A DNA stretch of 64,000 nucleotides from Desulfobulbaceae bacterium (GTDB lineage Bacteria; Desulfobacterota; Desulfobulbia; Desulfobulbales; Desulfobulbaceae), in assembly GCA_015489765.1 (NCBI GenBank), contig WFZC01000198.1, positions 1 through 64,000 on the forward strand, in the 5' to 3' direction. The position numbers and the translations under genes are program-made. Shown here one piece after another: positions 36,854-46,238 of the stretch; the first letter of the stretch is position 1, and the number at the start of each line of letters is the position of its first letter. The notes beneath the pieces are model-generated. The model ran no database searches. It was given only the letters and a program-made list of their open reading frames with translations, and was not told the origin of the DNA.

Positions 36854-37666
36854 ATGAACAGTAGAATAGATAAGAAGAAAACAGGTATGCTGGCTGTCAT
36901 CTCCGGCCTTGTTTTGTTGTCCGGTGTTTTCTGCAGCAGGGCCAGTGCTGGCGGGGTTGATGCCGAAGTGGTCTGGGCCCAGTCTGATGGGCTCCGTTAT
37001 GAGTTGTATAAGGCAACGCATCGGGATGGAACCTGGAGTGGCCCTGAAAAATTGACCGATGATAATGCTGATAATCTGCATCCCTGCATCGATACTGGAC
37101 CGAATGGGAAAAAATGGTTGGTCTGGACTGCTATGGAACAGGGCGGTTACGAAATTCGTTACACATTTACCAATACGGATGGTCAGTGGCATGAACCCAT
37201 GCGGTTCCCATCACCCCTGCCTTCCAATATTGCCCCCTCCCTGATTGTTGATAACGCCAATGTGCCCTGGCTGGTCTGGTCAGGGAACGACGGTGTTCAT
37301 AATGATGAGATCTTTTTTTCCAGGTATTTGCATGGTAAATGGCAGAAACCGGCCCTGGTGAACAAGGCAAATAACGTTCCTGATATCCTTCCTTTTATCT
37401 CCCTGACCTGTGATGGCGGCTATGAAGTCACCTGGCAGGGATACCGCTCAGATAAATATATTACTCTTTCTTCCCGGTGGCAGGGAAATCATTGGGGAAA
37501 AGAGCATCCCGTATCAGGAAAGCGGCCGGACGACCAGGTATGTGAAGAGCGATTGAAACAGAAAATGGGACCAAAGGTGGAGTTACCGTCTTTTGTCCCT
37601 GGTAACAGGCAGTCTTTTCTGCGTGTTTACTCTCCAAATGCCGTGGGGCAGTATGAAAGAAAATGA
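36854..37666 (+). CDS. Secreted beta-propeller-like protein
   Basis: A signal peptide (MLAVISGLVLLSGVFCSRASA) precedes about 235 residues of repeated phrases such as LVWTAMEQGGYEIRYTFT and LVWSGNDGVHNDEIFFSRY. The spacing of about 50 residues suggests blades of a sialidase/exo-alpha-like or PQQ-like propeller, but an enzymatic active site is not evident. RBS GGGAG lies at 36842. The 3' end overlaps the SGNH gene start. Confidence 0.6.
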   Translation: MNSRIDKKKTGMLAVISGLVLLSGVFCSRASAGGVDAEVVWAQSDGLRYELYKATHRDGTWSGPEKLTDDNADNLHPCIDTGPNGKKWLVWTAMEQGGYEIRYTFTNTDGQWHEPMRFPSPLPSNIAPSLIVDNANVPWLVWSGNDGVHNDEIFFSRYLHGKWQKPALVNKANNVPDILPFISLTCDGGYEVTWQGYRSDKYITLSSRWQGNHWGKEHPVSGKRPDDQVCEERLKQKMGPKVELPSFVPGNRQSFLRVYSPNAVGQYERK

Positions 37667-38498
37667 ATATCCTGCCAGGCAGATTGCCGTGGAGATGAAC
37701 AGACGACAAACTGATGGTGAATTTGCCTGGAGTTGCCATGTAACCGGCTTTTTAGGCATCATTAGAATTTATATACTGTTCCTGTTTGTTGCCATGGTTT
37801 CCTGTTCCGTAACAGGAACAGCCAAGGCAAAAGAACTCTCAGTACTGGCCTTTGGTGACAGTATCACTCAGGGTTACAAAAGCAATGGCCAGGGCGCCTC
37901 CTGGGGGATTACCAGTCCGCCCCATGGAGCGCGGGTCGGGGGGTATGAACCCTATCTGGAAACATGTTTTCAAAATGACAGCCGGGCATTGGGTAATACC
38001 GCCCTGGTGTATAACTGGGGCTATGGTGGCGAACAGACCTACCAGGGAACCGGCCGCCTGCAGAGCATACTTGCCTCCAGGGCCGGGATCTATGATTACT
38101 GTCTGTTGATGGAAGGTGCCAATGATCTGTATGCCGGTGTATCGGCAAATACAACGGCCTTTAACCTGGGACTGATGGTGGATTATTGTCGCAGCGCCGG
38201 GGCCGTGCCAATTCTTGCCACCATTACTAAAAATTGGAACACACCGGCGGGCCACCTTATCCCTGAACAATATAATCCGGCTATTGTTGCCAAGGCTACC
38301 GAAAAACAGGTGCTTCTTGCCGACCAGTATGCCATGAGCCAGCAGTACTGGTATTCGGTTTTCACGCCGGACCACCTACATATGAACGATCTTGGCGATC
38401 AGAAAATGGCTGGCGTCTGGTTTGAAACCTTGCTTCAAGATGACCGTTTTAAGGTTCGAGTTCCTGTCGGCGCCCTGGAACTGCTCTTGTTGCATTGA
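37653..38498 (+). CDS. Secreted SGNH/GDSL hydrolase (first copy)
   Basis: Block I is LAFGDSITQGYKSNG near residue 67 with the nucleophile serine, block III GANDLY near 154 and block V TPDHLHMNDLG near 239 with Asp and His. A helix-like signal region (IRIYILFLFVAMVSCSVTG) precedes the catalytic domain. ATG 37653 is used; the gene overlaps the preceding stop by 14 bases. Substrates of such secreted esterases are often acetylated or acylated glycans. The protein ends LELLLLH, and the third MITE copy is inserted directly after its stop codon. Confidence 0.8.
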   Translation: MKENEYPARQIAVEMNRRQTDGEFAWSCHVTGFLGIIRIYILFLFVAMVSCSVTGTAKAKELSVLAFGDSITQGYKSNGQGASWGITSPPHGARVGGYEPYLETCFQNDSRALGNTALVYNWGYGGEQTYQGTGRLQSILASRAGIYDYCLLMEGANDLYAGVSANTTAFNLGLMVDYCRSAGAVPILATITKNWNTPAGHLIPEQYNPAIVAKATEKQVLLADQYAMSQQYWYSVFTPDHLHMNDLGDQKMAGVWFETLLQDDRFKVRVPVGALELLLLH

Positions 38499-38503
38499 AC
38501 TAT

Positions 38504-38693
38504 GATGGCGTCGTAAAAACTTCGATCTACTGCATCGTGTGTCCTGTGGCGATTTGTGGGCATACTACATGTATAGTTAAGACCCGCCACAGATCACTAT
38601 TCCTCGGAGTCTACGCTTCGCTCCGCTTATCTCTATATCTATGTTTTTACTTAGCCATCTTGAAGCATTGTCTGGATTTTTTAAGAGTTTGTC
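38504..38693 (+). repeat. MITE-like element, copy 3, with 6-bp target duplication
   Basis: This 190-bp copy lies in the same orientation as copy 1. It starts GATGGCGTCGTAAAAA and its right end AAGAGTTTGTC is a diverged version of the other right ends. AACTAT lies immediately outside both ends (38498-38503 and 38694-38699) as a target-site duplication. It is longer than copy 2 because of an extra block around CGGAGTCTACGCTTCGCTCC in the right half. The left duplication overlaps the stop codon of the first SGNH gene. Confidence 0.85.
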
Positions 38694-38768
38694 AACTATT
38701 GAATCAACGGACTCTTCGATTAAAGAGTTAATCCATGCAATAGCTCATAAAGAAGGGAGAAATACGTC

Positions 38769-39821
38769 ATGATACCCGGGCGGCTGTGGTTTCGGCAAAA
38801 CAGTACAGACCTAAACAACAAAATAGTAATCAGCTCCAGCTTTCTCATGGTTTCTGTTGTAATACTGGCCTGTTGGCTGTTGGTCGATGTCGGCGTTGGT
38901 TTTGCCGATACGGTCGTTGCCTTTGGAGATTCCATCACCGAGGGGCACGGGGTAACACCATATTCAGCCTATCTGCAGAATATGATCGGCGGAGCCGCCA
39001 CCGTAGTCAATCAGGGGGTAGGTGGAGAAACTACCATGCAGGGGGCCAGGCGAATCGGAGGAGTTCTCCAGACGTATAAACCCAATTTTATATTGATCAT
39101 GGAAGGAGCAAACGACGCCATCCTTGGCATCTCCTATACGACCACCAAGTTCAACCTTTCCGTGATGCTTGATCAGTGCGGTGGAACAACACCTATTCTT
39201 TCCACTATTACTCCCAATATCCGAGAGTCCGGCCTGGGCAACAGTATTCCCAATCTGTACAACAATGCCATCGGTTCCCTGGCCGCCAGTCGTGGAGTTC
39301 GGCTTGTCGATTCTTATTCCTACGTGGCTCCCAGTTGGAGCTCCCTGACAACAGATGGTGTTCATCCCAATGAGCAGGGCGCCCAGATCCTGGCCAGAGG
39401 ATTTGCCGCTGCCTTACCTTATGGCGCTTCCGGTTCCGCTGGAAATGGCAGCGGAGGAGGTGGTGGTGGAGGTGGCGGCGGTGGCGGTTGTTTTATTGCC
39501 ACAGCGGCATTTGGCAGTCCCTTTCAGTCCCAGGTCATGCTGTTGAAAAGATTTCGGGACCAGTGTCTGTTGCCGAACTCGCCGGGCCGTCTTTTTGTTC
39601 GACTTTATTATCGTTATTCACCTCCCATCGCCCGGATTATCGCCCGTCATGATATTCTGCGCCGTTTGGTCCGGGCGGGCTTATGCCCTTTGATAGGTCT
39701 TTCCTTCTTTCTGGTTGATCTTCCTTCCGGAAGCGCCATTCTACTGTTTATGATAGCCTTGTGTGGCATGTTGATTCTTGTCATGGCCAGAATGACTGCA
39801 GGAAGTGGAACCGGTGATTGA
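38769..39821 (+). CDS. Secreted SGNH/GDSL hydrolase with glycine linker and CFI-box C-terminal anchor (second copy)
   Basis: A leader region ends near [18 protein letters not shown], which is block I with the catalytic serine near residue 53. GANDAI near 112 and DGVHPNEQG near 195 are blocks III and V. A run of about 12 glycines (residues 226-239) links this domain to [15 protein letters not shown], the start of a C-terminal region with an R-rich segment and two hydrophobic helices. That tail matches the CFI-box-CTERM type of putative sorting or anchoring domain. GGGAG precedes the ATG. Confidence 0.85.
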   Translation: MIPGRLWFRQNSTDLNNKIVISSSFLMVSVVILACWLLVDVGVGFADTVVAFGDSITEGHGVTPYSAYLQNMIGGAATVVNQGVGGETTMQGARRIGGVLQTYKPNFILIMEGANDAILGISYTTTKFNLSVMLDQCGGTTPILSTITPNIRESGLGNSIPNLYNNAIGSLAASRGVRLVDSYSYVAPSWSSLTTDGVHPNEQGAQILARGFAAALPYGASGSAGNGSGGGGGGGGGGGGCFIATAAFGSPFQSQVMLLKRFRDQCLLPNSPGRLFVRLYYRYSPPIARIIARHDILRRLVRAGLCPLIGLSFFLVDLPSGSAILLFMIALCGMLILVMARMTAGSGTGD

Positions 39822-39920
39822 ATTTTCCGGCCTTTTTCAATTGTTGGTAGAAAAATCGCAACATTGTCTACCCCTGTCCCTGCTTCAAGGATCAGAACGA
39901 AAAACGGTCGGGGTAATTGT

Positions 39921-41288
39921 ATGAGACCTTCTATACTGACGCAACGGCGTTTTTCCTGTGTGGACAGCATCTGTTATGACCAGGAAAAATTTCCGGTTTT
40001 ATGGGCCTGGATGGGCGTTCTGCTGCTTGTCTTTTTCTGCCTGCTGAGGTCCTGGCAGACCCTCAAGGCGCCCGGCCTGTATATGGAGGATTCACTGCTC
40101 TTCAGTTATTATTATGGTCATTTTCGACCCTTTTCCTCTCTTTTTGTCAGCCATGTTGGGCAGAATTACCTGACCGTTCCTCCTTATTTTGCTGCCTGGG
40201 TTTTTTCCTGGTTTGATGTGCGCTTGCAGCCGTACCTGTACCAGTGGTGGGGATTTTCCTGGTCTGTTGCCGCCTGCTCGGTGCCTTTTTTTTCCCGATT
40301 GTTCCGTAATCGTTTTATTCTGCTTCTCGGACCAACGGTGCTGGGGCTTGTTGGCCTTAACGACATATATTACTGGAATACTCTTATTTATTCCATGTAC
40401 ACGGGGTTGCTGGTACTGTTTTCCCTCCTGTTTTACCCTCCGCCGAAAACATGGCCTGGTACTGCTGCCCTGGTTCTGCTTTTTATTGTTTTGCCCTGGT
40501 CCGGTCCCTATTGTGTGCTTTTGCTGCCAGCCGGCATTATTTATCTTGTGTTTTTCGGCAGGAACAGAAAAACACTACCCATAGTGGCCGGCATTTGCTC
40601 CACCATTGTATATTTCATGACCGTGCAGAGCCACACAACCCGGCTGGATCAACTCAAACCAATGGTGGTGACCCGTTATCTGCAGGTGCTTGTCGATAAG
40701 GTGCTGTTCTTGCAGCTTACTGATGGGATGCCCCTCTACTGGCTTGTTGCCGTGATGTTGCTGCTTGTATTCTCATGGTATTGTTTCCGTGCAGATCCCT
40801 GCTTTGTAAAAAATATCACCATTATGCTGTGTTTTGTTTTTAGTTCACTTTCCCTGTTTTTCCTCAGTGTCAAGTATCCCATGTATGGACATACATTGGC
40901 CTGCCACCGGCTGATTTCCACTTTTTTCTGGCTCATTCTGCTCCTTTATATCAGTGACAGGTATCTTGTCCAGTATACTCCACCATGGCCCGTGTCCTTT
41001 GCCCTGTTGTTGGGTTTTGCCTCTCTTGTTGTGTTCCTTAATATTCGTTATCCATCCCTGGGCCGGGTGTCAGCCATCCAGCGGCTGGATGATTTCACCC
41101 ATGGTATTGCCTGGTGTGAACAGGTTGTTGGCCGGCAAAAGAACACCTATATAATTTTTCGTCGTCCGACTTCTGTGCCGGTTATGCAGCTTCGGGTGCG
41201 TATCGGCAGCAACAGACCCGATGCCGTCTGCATCGGCTCCGATAATTTGCCCCGGGCTACCTGGAAACGGTTTGCAACCTGCCAATGA
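39921..41288 (+). CDS. Polytopic membrane protein, GT-C-like
   Basis: ATG 39921 (MRPSILTQRR) follows CGGGG and is preferred to the track start. About eleven helices follow. The first periplasmic loop, APGLYMEDSLLFSYYYG, contains the acidic pair expected of GT-C transferases or related O-antigen enzymes. VLGLVGLNDIYYW and the C-terminal soluble tail of about 70 residues fit this view, but no family is certain. An O-antigen polymerase is an alternative. The stop overlaps the acyltransferase start (ATGA). Confidence 0.6.
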   Translation: MRPSILTQRRFSCVDSICYDQEKFPVLWAWMGVLLLVFFCLLRSWQTLKAPGLYMEDSLLFSYYYGHFRPFSSLFVSHVGQNYLTVPPYFAAWVFSWFDVRLQPYLYQWWGFSWSVAACSVPFFSRLFRNRFILLLGPTVLGLVGLNDIYYWNTLIYSMYTGLLVLFSLLFYPPPKTWPGTAALVLLFIVLPWSGPYCVLLLPAGIIYLVFFGRNRKTLPIVAGICSTIVYFMTVQSHTTRLDQLKPMVVTRYLQVLVDKVLFLQLTDGMPLYWLVAVMLLLVFSWYCFRADPCFVKNITIMLCFVFSSLSLFFLSVKYPMYGHTLACHRLISTFFWLILLLYISDRYLVQYTPPWPVSFALLLGFASLVVFLNIRYPSLGRVSAIQRLDDFTHGIAWCEQVVGRQKNTYIIFRRPTSVPVMQLRVRIGSNRPDAVCIGSDNLPRATWKRFATCQ

Positions 41289-42046
41289 AATCCCGGTCCG
41301 AATCTAAGATGAAAAAAACCCATAACACTGTGACCGGGCAGGGTTCGGCCTTTAGCCGGTACCGTCGGGTGATCTTCGGGCCAGGCAGCCTGGCGCGTTT
41401 TTTCTATTATGAATGGTGTCAGTTGCTTGCCCCGGTTCCCGGTGCTCTGGGCATGGTTTTGCGTAAGATTTTCTGGCCCTTTATGTTTGCCTCCTGCGGT
41501 CGGGGCGCCCTGTTCGGAACCGGGGTTGTGGTCCGCCATCCCGGCCGGATTCAGATCGGCAGTCGGGTGGTTATCAGTGAAAACTGCATCCTTGACGGGC
41601 GAAGTGCCGTCAAGGATGAAACCATAACCTTGGGGGATAATGTTATTCTCTCCAATAATGTCATGCTGTCCTGCAAGGAAGGGCGTATCAATATTGGTGC
41701 GCGGACCGGTATCAATGCCCAGTCCATAATCCAATCCACCAATGACTGTCCAGTCATCATCGGGCCGGATTGTATCATTGGCCAGCAGTGTTTTATCGTT
41801 GGCGGTGGCAGTTATAATCTGGAGCGGTGTGATATTCCTATTTGCGAACAGGGGATACGACCTGACGGCGGGGTGGTTCTCAAAGAAGATGTCTGGCTGG
41901 GCGGTCGAGTGACAGTGTTGGGCGGTGTGACCATGGGACCGGGATCTGTTGCCGCTGCCGGAGCAGTTGTGACAAAATCGGTACCTGCGTTTTCGGTATG
42001 TATGGGGGTCCCGGCCCGGGTCATCCGTAATCGGGCCGATGCATGA
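41285..42046 (+). CDS. Left-handed beta-helix (hexapeptide) O-acyltransferase
   Basis: Imperfect hexapeptide repeats run from about residue 90 to 230 (IQIGSRVVISENCILDGRS, ITLGDNVILSNNVML, VWLGGRVTVLGGVTMG). The final MGVPARVIRNR is the usual end of WbbJ/maltose-acetyltransferase-like enzymes. The canonical catalytic histidine inside the beta-helix is not obvious. It probably acetylates a sugar from acetyl-CoA in the cytoplasm. ATGA overlaps link it to both neighbours. Confidence 0.85.
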   Translation: MKSRSESKMKKTHNTVTGQGSAFSRYRRVIFGPGSLARFFYYEWCQLLAPVPGALGMVLRKIFWPFMFASCGRGALFGTGVVVRHPGRIQIGSRVVISENCILDGRSAVKDETITLGDNVILSNNVMLSCKEGRINIGARTGINAQSIIQSTNDCPVIIGPDCIIGQQCFIVGGGSYNLERCDIPICEQGIRPDGGVVLKEDVWLGGRVTVLGGVTMGPGSVAAAGAVVTKSVPAFSVCMGVPARVIRNRADA

Positions 42047-43053
42047 AAGGACGATGGACAGGGATGAAAATGCACAAAGGGCTTGCTGTTGTTCTCAAGT
42101 TGATCTTCAGCGGTCTGCTTCTTTTTTTTCTCTATCAGTCAACCCCGGTTGCAGAGATTATCACGCTGTTTGCAGGCATTGATCTTCGCTACCTTCCATT
42201 TATTTTTGCGCTTCTGTTCTGCAATACGGTCCTCAGTGCCCTGAAATGGCAGATCCTCCTGCGGGCTGATTCCATACATATATCCCTGTTCGATTTGACG
42301 GTTTCCTATCTCACCGGCACTTTTTTCAATATTTTTTTACCGTCAAGCATCGGAGGTGACTCGTATCGGATTTACGATGTCGCCCGGAGATCAAGGGAAG
42401 CGGCCCGTTCAGCGGCCTCGGTGCTTGCGGATCGACTTTCCGGATTTCTGGCGCTCATTTTGCTCAGTCTGTTGTCTTCCATCCCTGTCGCCCACCGGAT
42501 TGGACAGCCCGGTTTTTTTCTGCTACCCCTTGTTCTGGCTCTGGGGCTGTCCCTGGTGTTGTGGGGGCTTTTCCTGAAGACTCCGGCTATCCGCCTGCTG
42601 GCCCTGCTGCATCTTGATCGGTACGAAGCAGTTACCGGTTTTGTCGATCGCTTTTTTTCTGCCTGGCAGCAGTATCATCGTCGTCCACGGATACTTGCCC
42701 TGGTTATGCTTCTTTCCTTTACCTTCCAGCTTTCGGTGATACTGACTGTGTATCTCATGGCCTGTGCTCTGGGCGCCTCGGTCTCCCCGGTTTATTTTGC
42801 CGCCTTTGTGCCGGTGATCAACCTGATGGAGGCCCTGCCCATTTCCATATACGGCCTGGGGGTTCGCGATGCGGGGTATGTTTTGTTCTTTGGTCTTGCT
42901 GGAATGACCGATATCCAGACCCGTTCCCTGTCCATGTTTTTTCTTGCTGTCACCGTCTGTTACTCCCTTTTTGGAGGCCTGGTTTTTTTCCTGCGAAATC
43001 TAATAACGAAATACCGGCAATCCGGCACCGGGGAGCAAGGGCAGGGTGGTTGA
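42043..43053 (+). CDS. UPF0104/AglD-type integral membrane protein (lysylphosphatidylglycerol synthetase membrane-domain family)
   Basis: About eight helices with FNIFLPSSIGGDSYRIYDVARR and SVLADRLSGFLAL match the conserved core of this family. PISIYGLGVRDAGYVLFF is the second hallmark. Members occur in glycolipid and polysaccharide loci and may move lipid-linked intermediates across the membrane, but function is not firmly known. It starts in an ATGA overlap with the acyltransferase gene and is followed by a second, longer member. Confidence 0.82.
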   Translation: MKGRWTGMKMHKGLAVVLKLIFSGLLLFFLYQSTPVAEIITLFAGIDLRYLPFIFALLFCNTVLSALKWQILLRADSIHISLFDLTVSYLTGTFFNIFLPSSIGGDSYRIYDVARRSREAARSAASVLADRLSGFLALILLSLLSSIPVAHRIGQPGFFLLPLVLALGLSLVLWGLFLKTPAIRLLALLHLDRYEAVTGFVDRFFSAWQQYHRRPRILALVMLLSFTFQLSVILTVYLMACALGASVSPVYFAAFVPVINLMEALPISIYGLGVRDAGYVLFFGLAGMTDIQTRSLSMFFLAVTVCYSLFGGLVFFLRNLITKYRQSGTGEQGQGG

Positions 43054-43071
43054 TCAGGGGCGCTGTGAATA

Positions 43072-45165
43072 GTGAATCGTTTTTCTGACTTCGATAAGCG
43101 GTACCTGCTTCCCCGTGTCCTGCTGTCCCTGGCTACCTCCGCTCTTATCCTGGGTCTGCTCCTTCGCTATGTGACCCATGCGACCGGTCCCGGTCAATTG
43201 CCGGACCTGTTTTCAATTCTGACGCATCTGTCAATGGCGCCGGTGACGGCCTATGTCGTGTTCAACCTGGCCGGGGCTTTGGTCAGGACCATGCGCTATT
43301 CCCTTTTACTGGTCGGAGCAGGAGAGGGAAGGGTTTCCTTTTCTTCTCTTTTTCTGGCAACTGTTGCCCGTAACATGTTTGTCGACATGTTACCGGCCAG
43401 AATGGGTGAGTTGAGTTTTGTCGCTCTTTTGAACCGGAGCGACGGGGTTAGGGTTGACAGTGGTATCTCGGCGCTGGCTGTCAGTTTTGTCTTTGATCTG
43501 TTGGCCCTGGCCTGGCTGACCGTCATACTTGGTCTTTACCTCGTTCTTACAGCAACGATGCCAGGGTGGCTTTTCTGGTCTGTGGCGCTGCTGCTCATTC
43601 TCGGCATTGGTTCCCTGCTGGTGTTGTTTGTTCTTTTCCCCTGGCTGGCCCGCCTCCTGTCTTCTTCCTGTACCGGCCATGGGCTTGCGCAACGAGCAAT
43701 ACGAAAACTGGCCCGGTTCGCCACCTTGCTTGATCAGATACGCGGCGCCGGTATAACTCTGCCCGTTGCCTTCCAGTCTGTCCTGGTCAGGTTAATGAAA
43801 TATGGAGGGTTATACTGCCTTTATCTTGCCGTTCTCAATGCCGGCTTTCCGACCGTAACCAGGGATGTGGCCATTGTGGTGACGGCCCTGATCGGCGCGG
43901 AGGCGGCGGCAGCTATGCCCGTGCCGGCCTTCATGGGCTTTGGAGTATATGAAATGGGCGGGGCGGCAGCCCTTGCCTTGCTTGGCGTAGATCGGGGCGC
44001 TGCCGTACTTCTGATGTTGGCCCTGCATATCATCAGTCAGGTTGTGGATTACAGCCTTGGCTTACTGGCCATGATCGGATTCATTCATACGGCGCCGCCA
44101 TTGGAGGGAAAGCGATCTGGAAAAGATACTCTGGGGCGTTTTCCTCTTTTCCGCAAACTGTTTCTGGTTGGGATACTGTGTCTTTCCCTTGGTTTTTTGG
44201 GATTGCAGGTGCATGGCTGGATGAAAATGGGTCACCTGACCAGGCCGGCAACCGGACACCGGGTGGAAAACAGGGGAGTGAAAAGAACTCCGGAAGATAT
44301 TGTTGCCGGCCTGCACGGATTTGTGGTCTGGAGCAGTAATCGGTTTGGCAATCATGACATTTTGAAGCTCAGTCTACCGGACAGAAAACTGACGCGTCTT
44401 ACCCATCATCCCCATACGGAATATTTTCCCCGGATTTCTCCCGACGGGCGAAAGATTGTCTTTGCCCGCTCACGGGCCCCCTGGGTACCGCAGCGAAATT
44501 ATTATGCCTGGGATGTGTATCTGCTGGATCTGGAAACCGGCAGGGAACAGCTTGTGGCCGAGCATGGTAATGTGCCCACCTGGTCTAAGAATGGCAAGGC
44601 TGTCTTCTTTCAGCGTAACGGTAATCTTTTTGTCCGGCATGATCTGGATAACGGCAGGGAGCTGGTTGTTGCCTCTCCTGGTTCCGTTCCCGGATTGCCA
44701 CGGAAGATTATTTTTGAAACTCCGTCCTGGAGCCTTCAAAATCAGGCCATGGCCGTAACCCTGCGGGGAGGGATGCGGGAAACGGCAATCATCGATGCAA
44801 GGGGAAACATCCGACGGGTGGGAGACGGTTGTCAACTGACCTGGAGTCCCGATGGTTCTTTTCTCTATCAGGTTGATCATGGGGGCAATGTCCTTAATGC
44901 CATTTACCGGGTTAACGCCAAAACACTGACCAGAACTCTCTGGTTTGACGCTCCGGGCAGGTGGAGCCATGAATACTTTCCAAAGCTTTCCAATTGTGGT
45001 AAAGTCCTCGTCTTCGGGGCGAGTCAAGGTGGTCATGAGCATGATAGCGCTGATTACGAAATTTTTCTCTGGCCCGTCAACCGTCCGGTTTCCGAAGTCG
45101 TCCGGCTGACCTATCATACCGGCAATGACTGCTGGCCCGATATTTTTCTACGGCCCGGATCATGA
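43072..45165 (+). CDS. UPF0104-type membrane domain fused to TolB-like beta-propeller
   Basis: Residues 1-345 repeat the membrane family of the gene upstream (MFVDMLPARMGELSFVALL, FMGFGVYEMGGAAAL). After one more helix (FLVGILCLSLGFLG), residues 410-690 form WD40/PD40-type blades: GFVVWSSNRFGNHDILKL, PRISPDGRKIVFARSR and QLTWSPDGSFLYQVD. The propeller is predicted to be periplasmic. I know TolB-like domains as separate proteins; attached to this membrane family they are unusual. The start codon is GTG. Confidence 0.8.
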   Translation: MNRFSDFDKRYLLPRVLLSLATSALILGLLLRYVTHATGPGQLPDLFSILTHLSMAPVTAYVVFNLAGALVRTMRYSLLLVGAGEGRVSFSSLFLATVARNMFVDMLPARMGELSFVALLNRSDGVRVDSGISALAVSFVFDLLALAWLTVILGLYLVLTATMPGWLFWSVALLLILGIGSLLVLFVLFPWLARLLSSSCTGHGLAQRAIRKLARFATLLDQIRGAGITLPVAFQSVLVRLMKYGGLYCLYLAVLNAGFPTVTRDVAIVVTALIGAEAAAAMPVPAFMGFGVYEMGGAAALALLGVDRGAAVLLMLALHIISQVVDYSLGLLAMIGFIHTAPPLEGKRSGKDTLGRFPLFRKLFLVGILCLSLGFLGLQVHGWMKMGHLTRPATGHRVENRGVKRTPEDIVAGLHGFVVWSSNRFGNHDILKLSLPDRKLTRLTHHPHTEYFPRISPDGRKIVFARSRAPWVPQRNYYAWDVYLLDLETGREQLVAEHGNVPTWSKNGKAVFFQRNGNLFVRHDLDNGRELVVASPGSVPGLPRKIIFETPSWSLQNQAMAVTLRGGMRETAIIDARGNIRRVGDGCQLTWSPDGSFLYQVDHGGNVLNAIYRVNAKTLTRTLWFDAPGRWSHEYFPKLSNCGKVLVFGASQGGHEHDSADYEIFLWPVNRPVSEVVRLTYHTGNDCWPDIFLRPGS

Positions 45166-45278
45166 TGTCTTGTTGGCATGTGTTATTGTCGTCATAAAGG
45201 TCCTCAATTCCGGTAGGTCCGGGTTTGATATTTTTCCGGTTTCGGATTGATGAAAGTAATAAAGGAGAGGAGTGTGTC

Positions 45279-46238
45279 TTGAAGATTTCGGTCGTCATTC
45301 CCATATACAATGAGGAAGAAAATATAGAGGCCTTGTACCGGGAACTTGCCGAAGTGGTCCATGATCTGCCCCAGGAAACCGAGATCGTGTTTGTGGATGA
45401 CGGGTCTTCAGACCGGAGCCTGCAGATACTTGAAGAGATCCAGGCCAGGGAACCTGGCGTGATTGTGGTAAGTTTCCGTCGTAATTTTGGTCAGACAGCG
45501 GCTCTGTCCGCGGGGTTCGATTATGCGGACGGCGATATTATTATTACCATGGACGGGGATCTGCAGAATGATCCCCATGATATACCGGCCCTGATCCGGG
45601 AAATCGAGGCCGGTTATGATGTGGTAACGGGCTGGCGATTCAAGCGAAAGGACCCTTTCCTGTCCCGTCGTCTGCCGTCCATGATTGCCAACCGGATCAT
45701 ATCCTGGATCACCGGGGTGCGGCTGCATGACTATGGATGCACGCTCAAGGCGTTCCGGCGTGAGGTAACCAGTAACATCAGACTCTATGGCGAGATGCAT
45801 CGGTTTATTCCCGCCATTGCCTCAGGCATGGGAATCTCGTTTACCGAAATCAAAGTGAACCACCGACCGCGCATTCATGGAACGTCCAAATATGGTATTA
45901 CCAGGACCTTGCGGGTTATCCTGGATTTGATGACCGTCAAATTTATGCTCAGCTACGCCACCCGGCCGTTGCATGTTTTCGGATCGGTCGGTTTTGTCGC
46001 AACCAGCATAGGTTTTTTCCTGGCCCTGTACATGACCGTGCAGCGACAGTTTTTTGCCGTTCCCATGGCCAATCGGCCCTTGTTGCTCCTGGCGGTGCTG
46101 CTCATTTTCATCGGTATCCAGTTTGTCACCATTGGTCTTCTTGCCGAGTTGGTGGTCAGGACCTATCACGAATCCCAGCGAAAGCCTATTTATTATGTTC
46201 GTCGCGTCGTGGGCCGACCGGATACTCCGCCAAGCTGA
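45279..46238 (+). CDS. GT2 polyprenyl-phosphate glycosyltransferase (DPM1/GtrB-like) with two C-terminal helices
   Basis: TTG 45279 is the likely start: AAGGAGAGG lies nine bases upstream and the family's KISVVIPIYNEEENI begins at codon 2; the track ORF starts upstream in unrelated sequence. VFVDDGSSD and TMDGDLQNDP are donor and metal motifs, and SFRRNFGQTAALSAGFDYA is typical of the GtrB branch. Two C-terminal helices anchor it. It would make a polyprenyl-phosphate sugar that the GT-C enzymes use. Confidence 0.88.
   Translation: MKISVVIPIYNEEENIEALYRELAEVVHDLPQETEIVFVDDGSSDRSLQILEEIQAREPGVIVVSFRRNFGQTAALSAGFDYADGDIIITMDGDLQNDPHDIPALIREIEAGYDVVTGWRFKRKDPFLSRRLPSMIANRIISWITGVRLHDYGCTLKAFRREVTSNIRLYGEMHRFIPAIASGMGISFTEIKVNHRPRIHGTSKYGITRTLRVILDLMTVKFMLSYATRPLHVFGSVGFVATSIGFFLALYMTVQRQFFAVPMANRPLLLLAVLLIFIGIQFVTIGLLAELVVRTYHESQRKPIYYVRRVVGRPDTPPS

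Noticed and set aside
39463-39484. GGN repeat tract as a possible phase-variable microsatellite
   Set aside because: The tract encodes a glycine linker with mixed third bases (GGTGGTGGAGGT and so on) in triplets, so slippage would keep the frame; it is a normal CFI-box linker.
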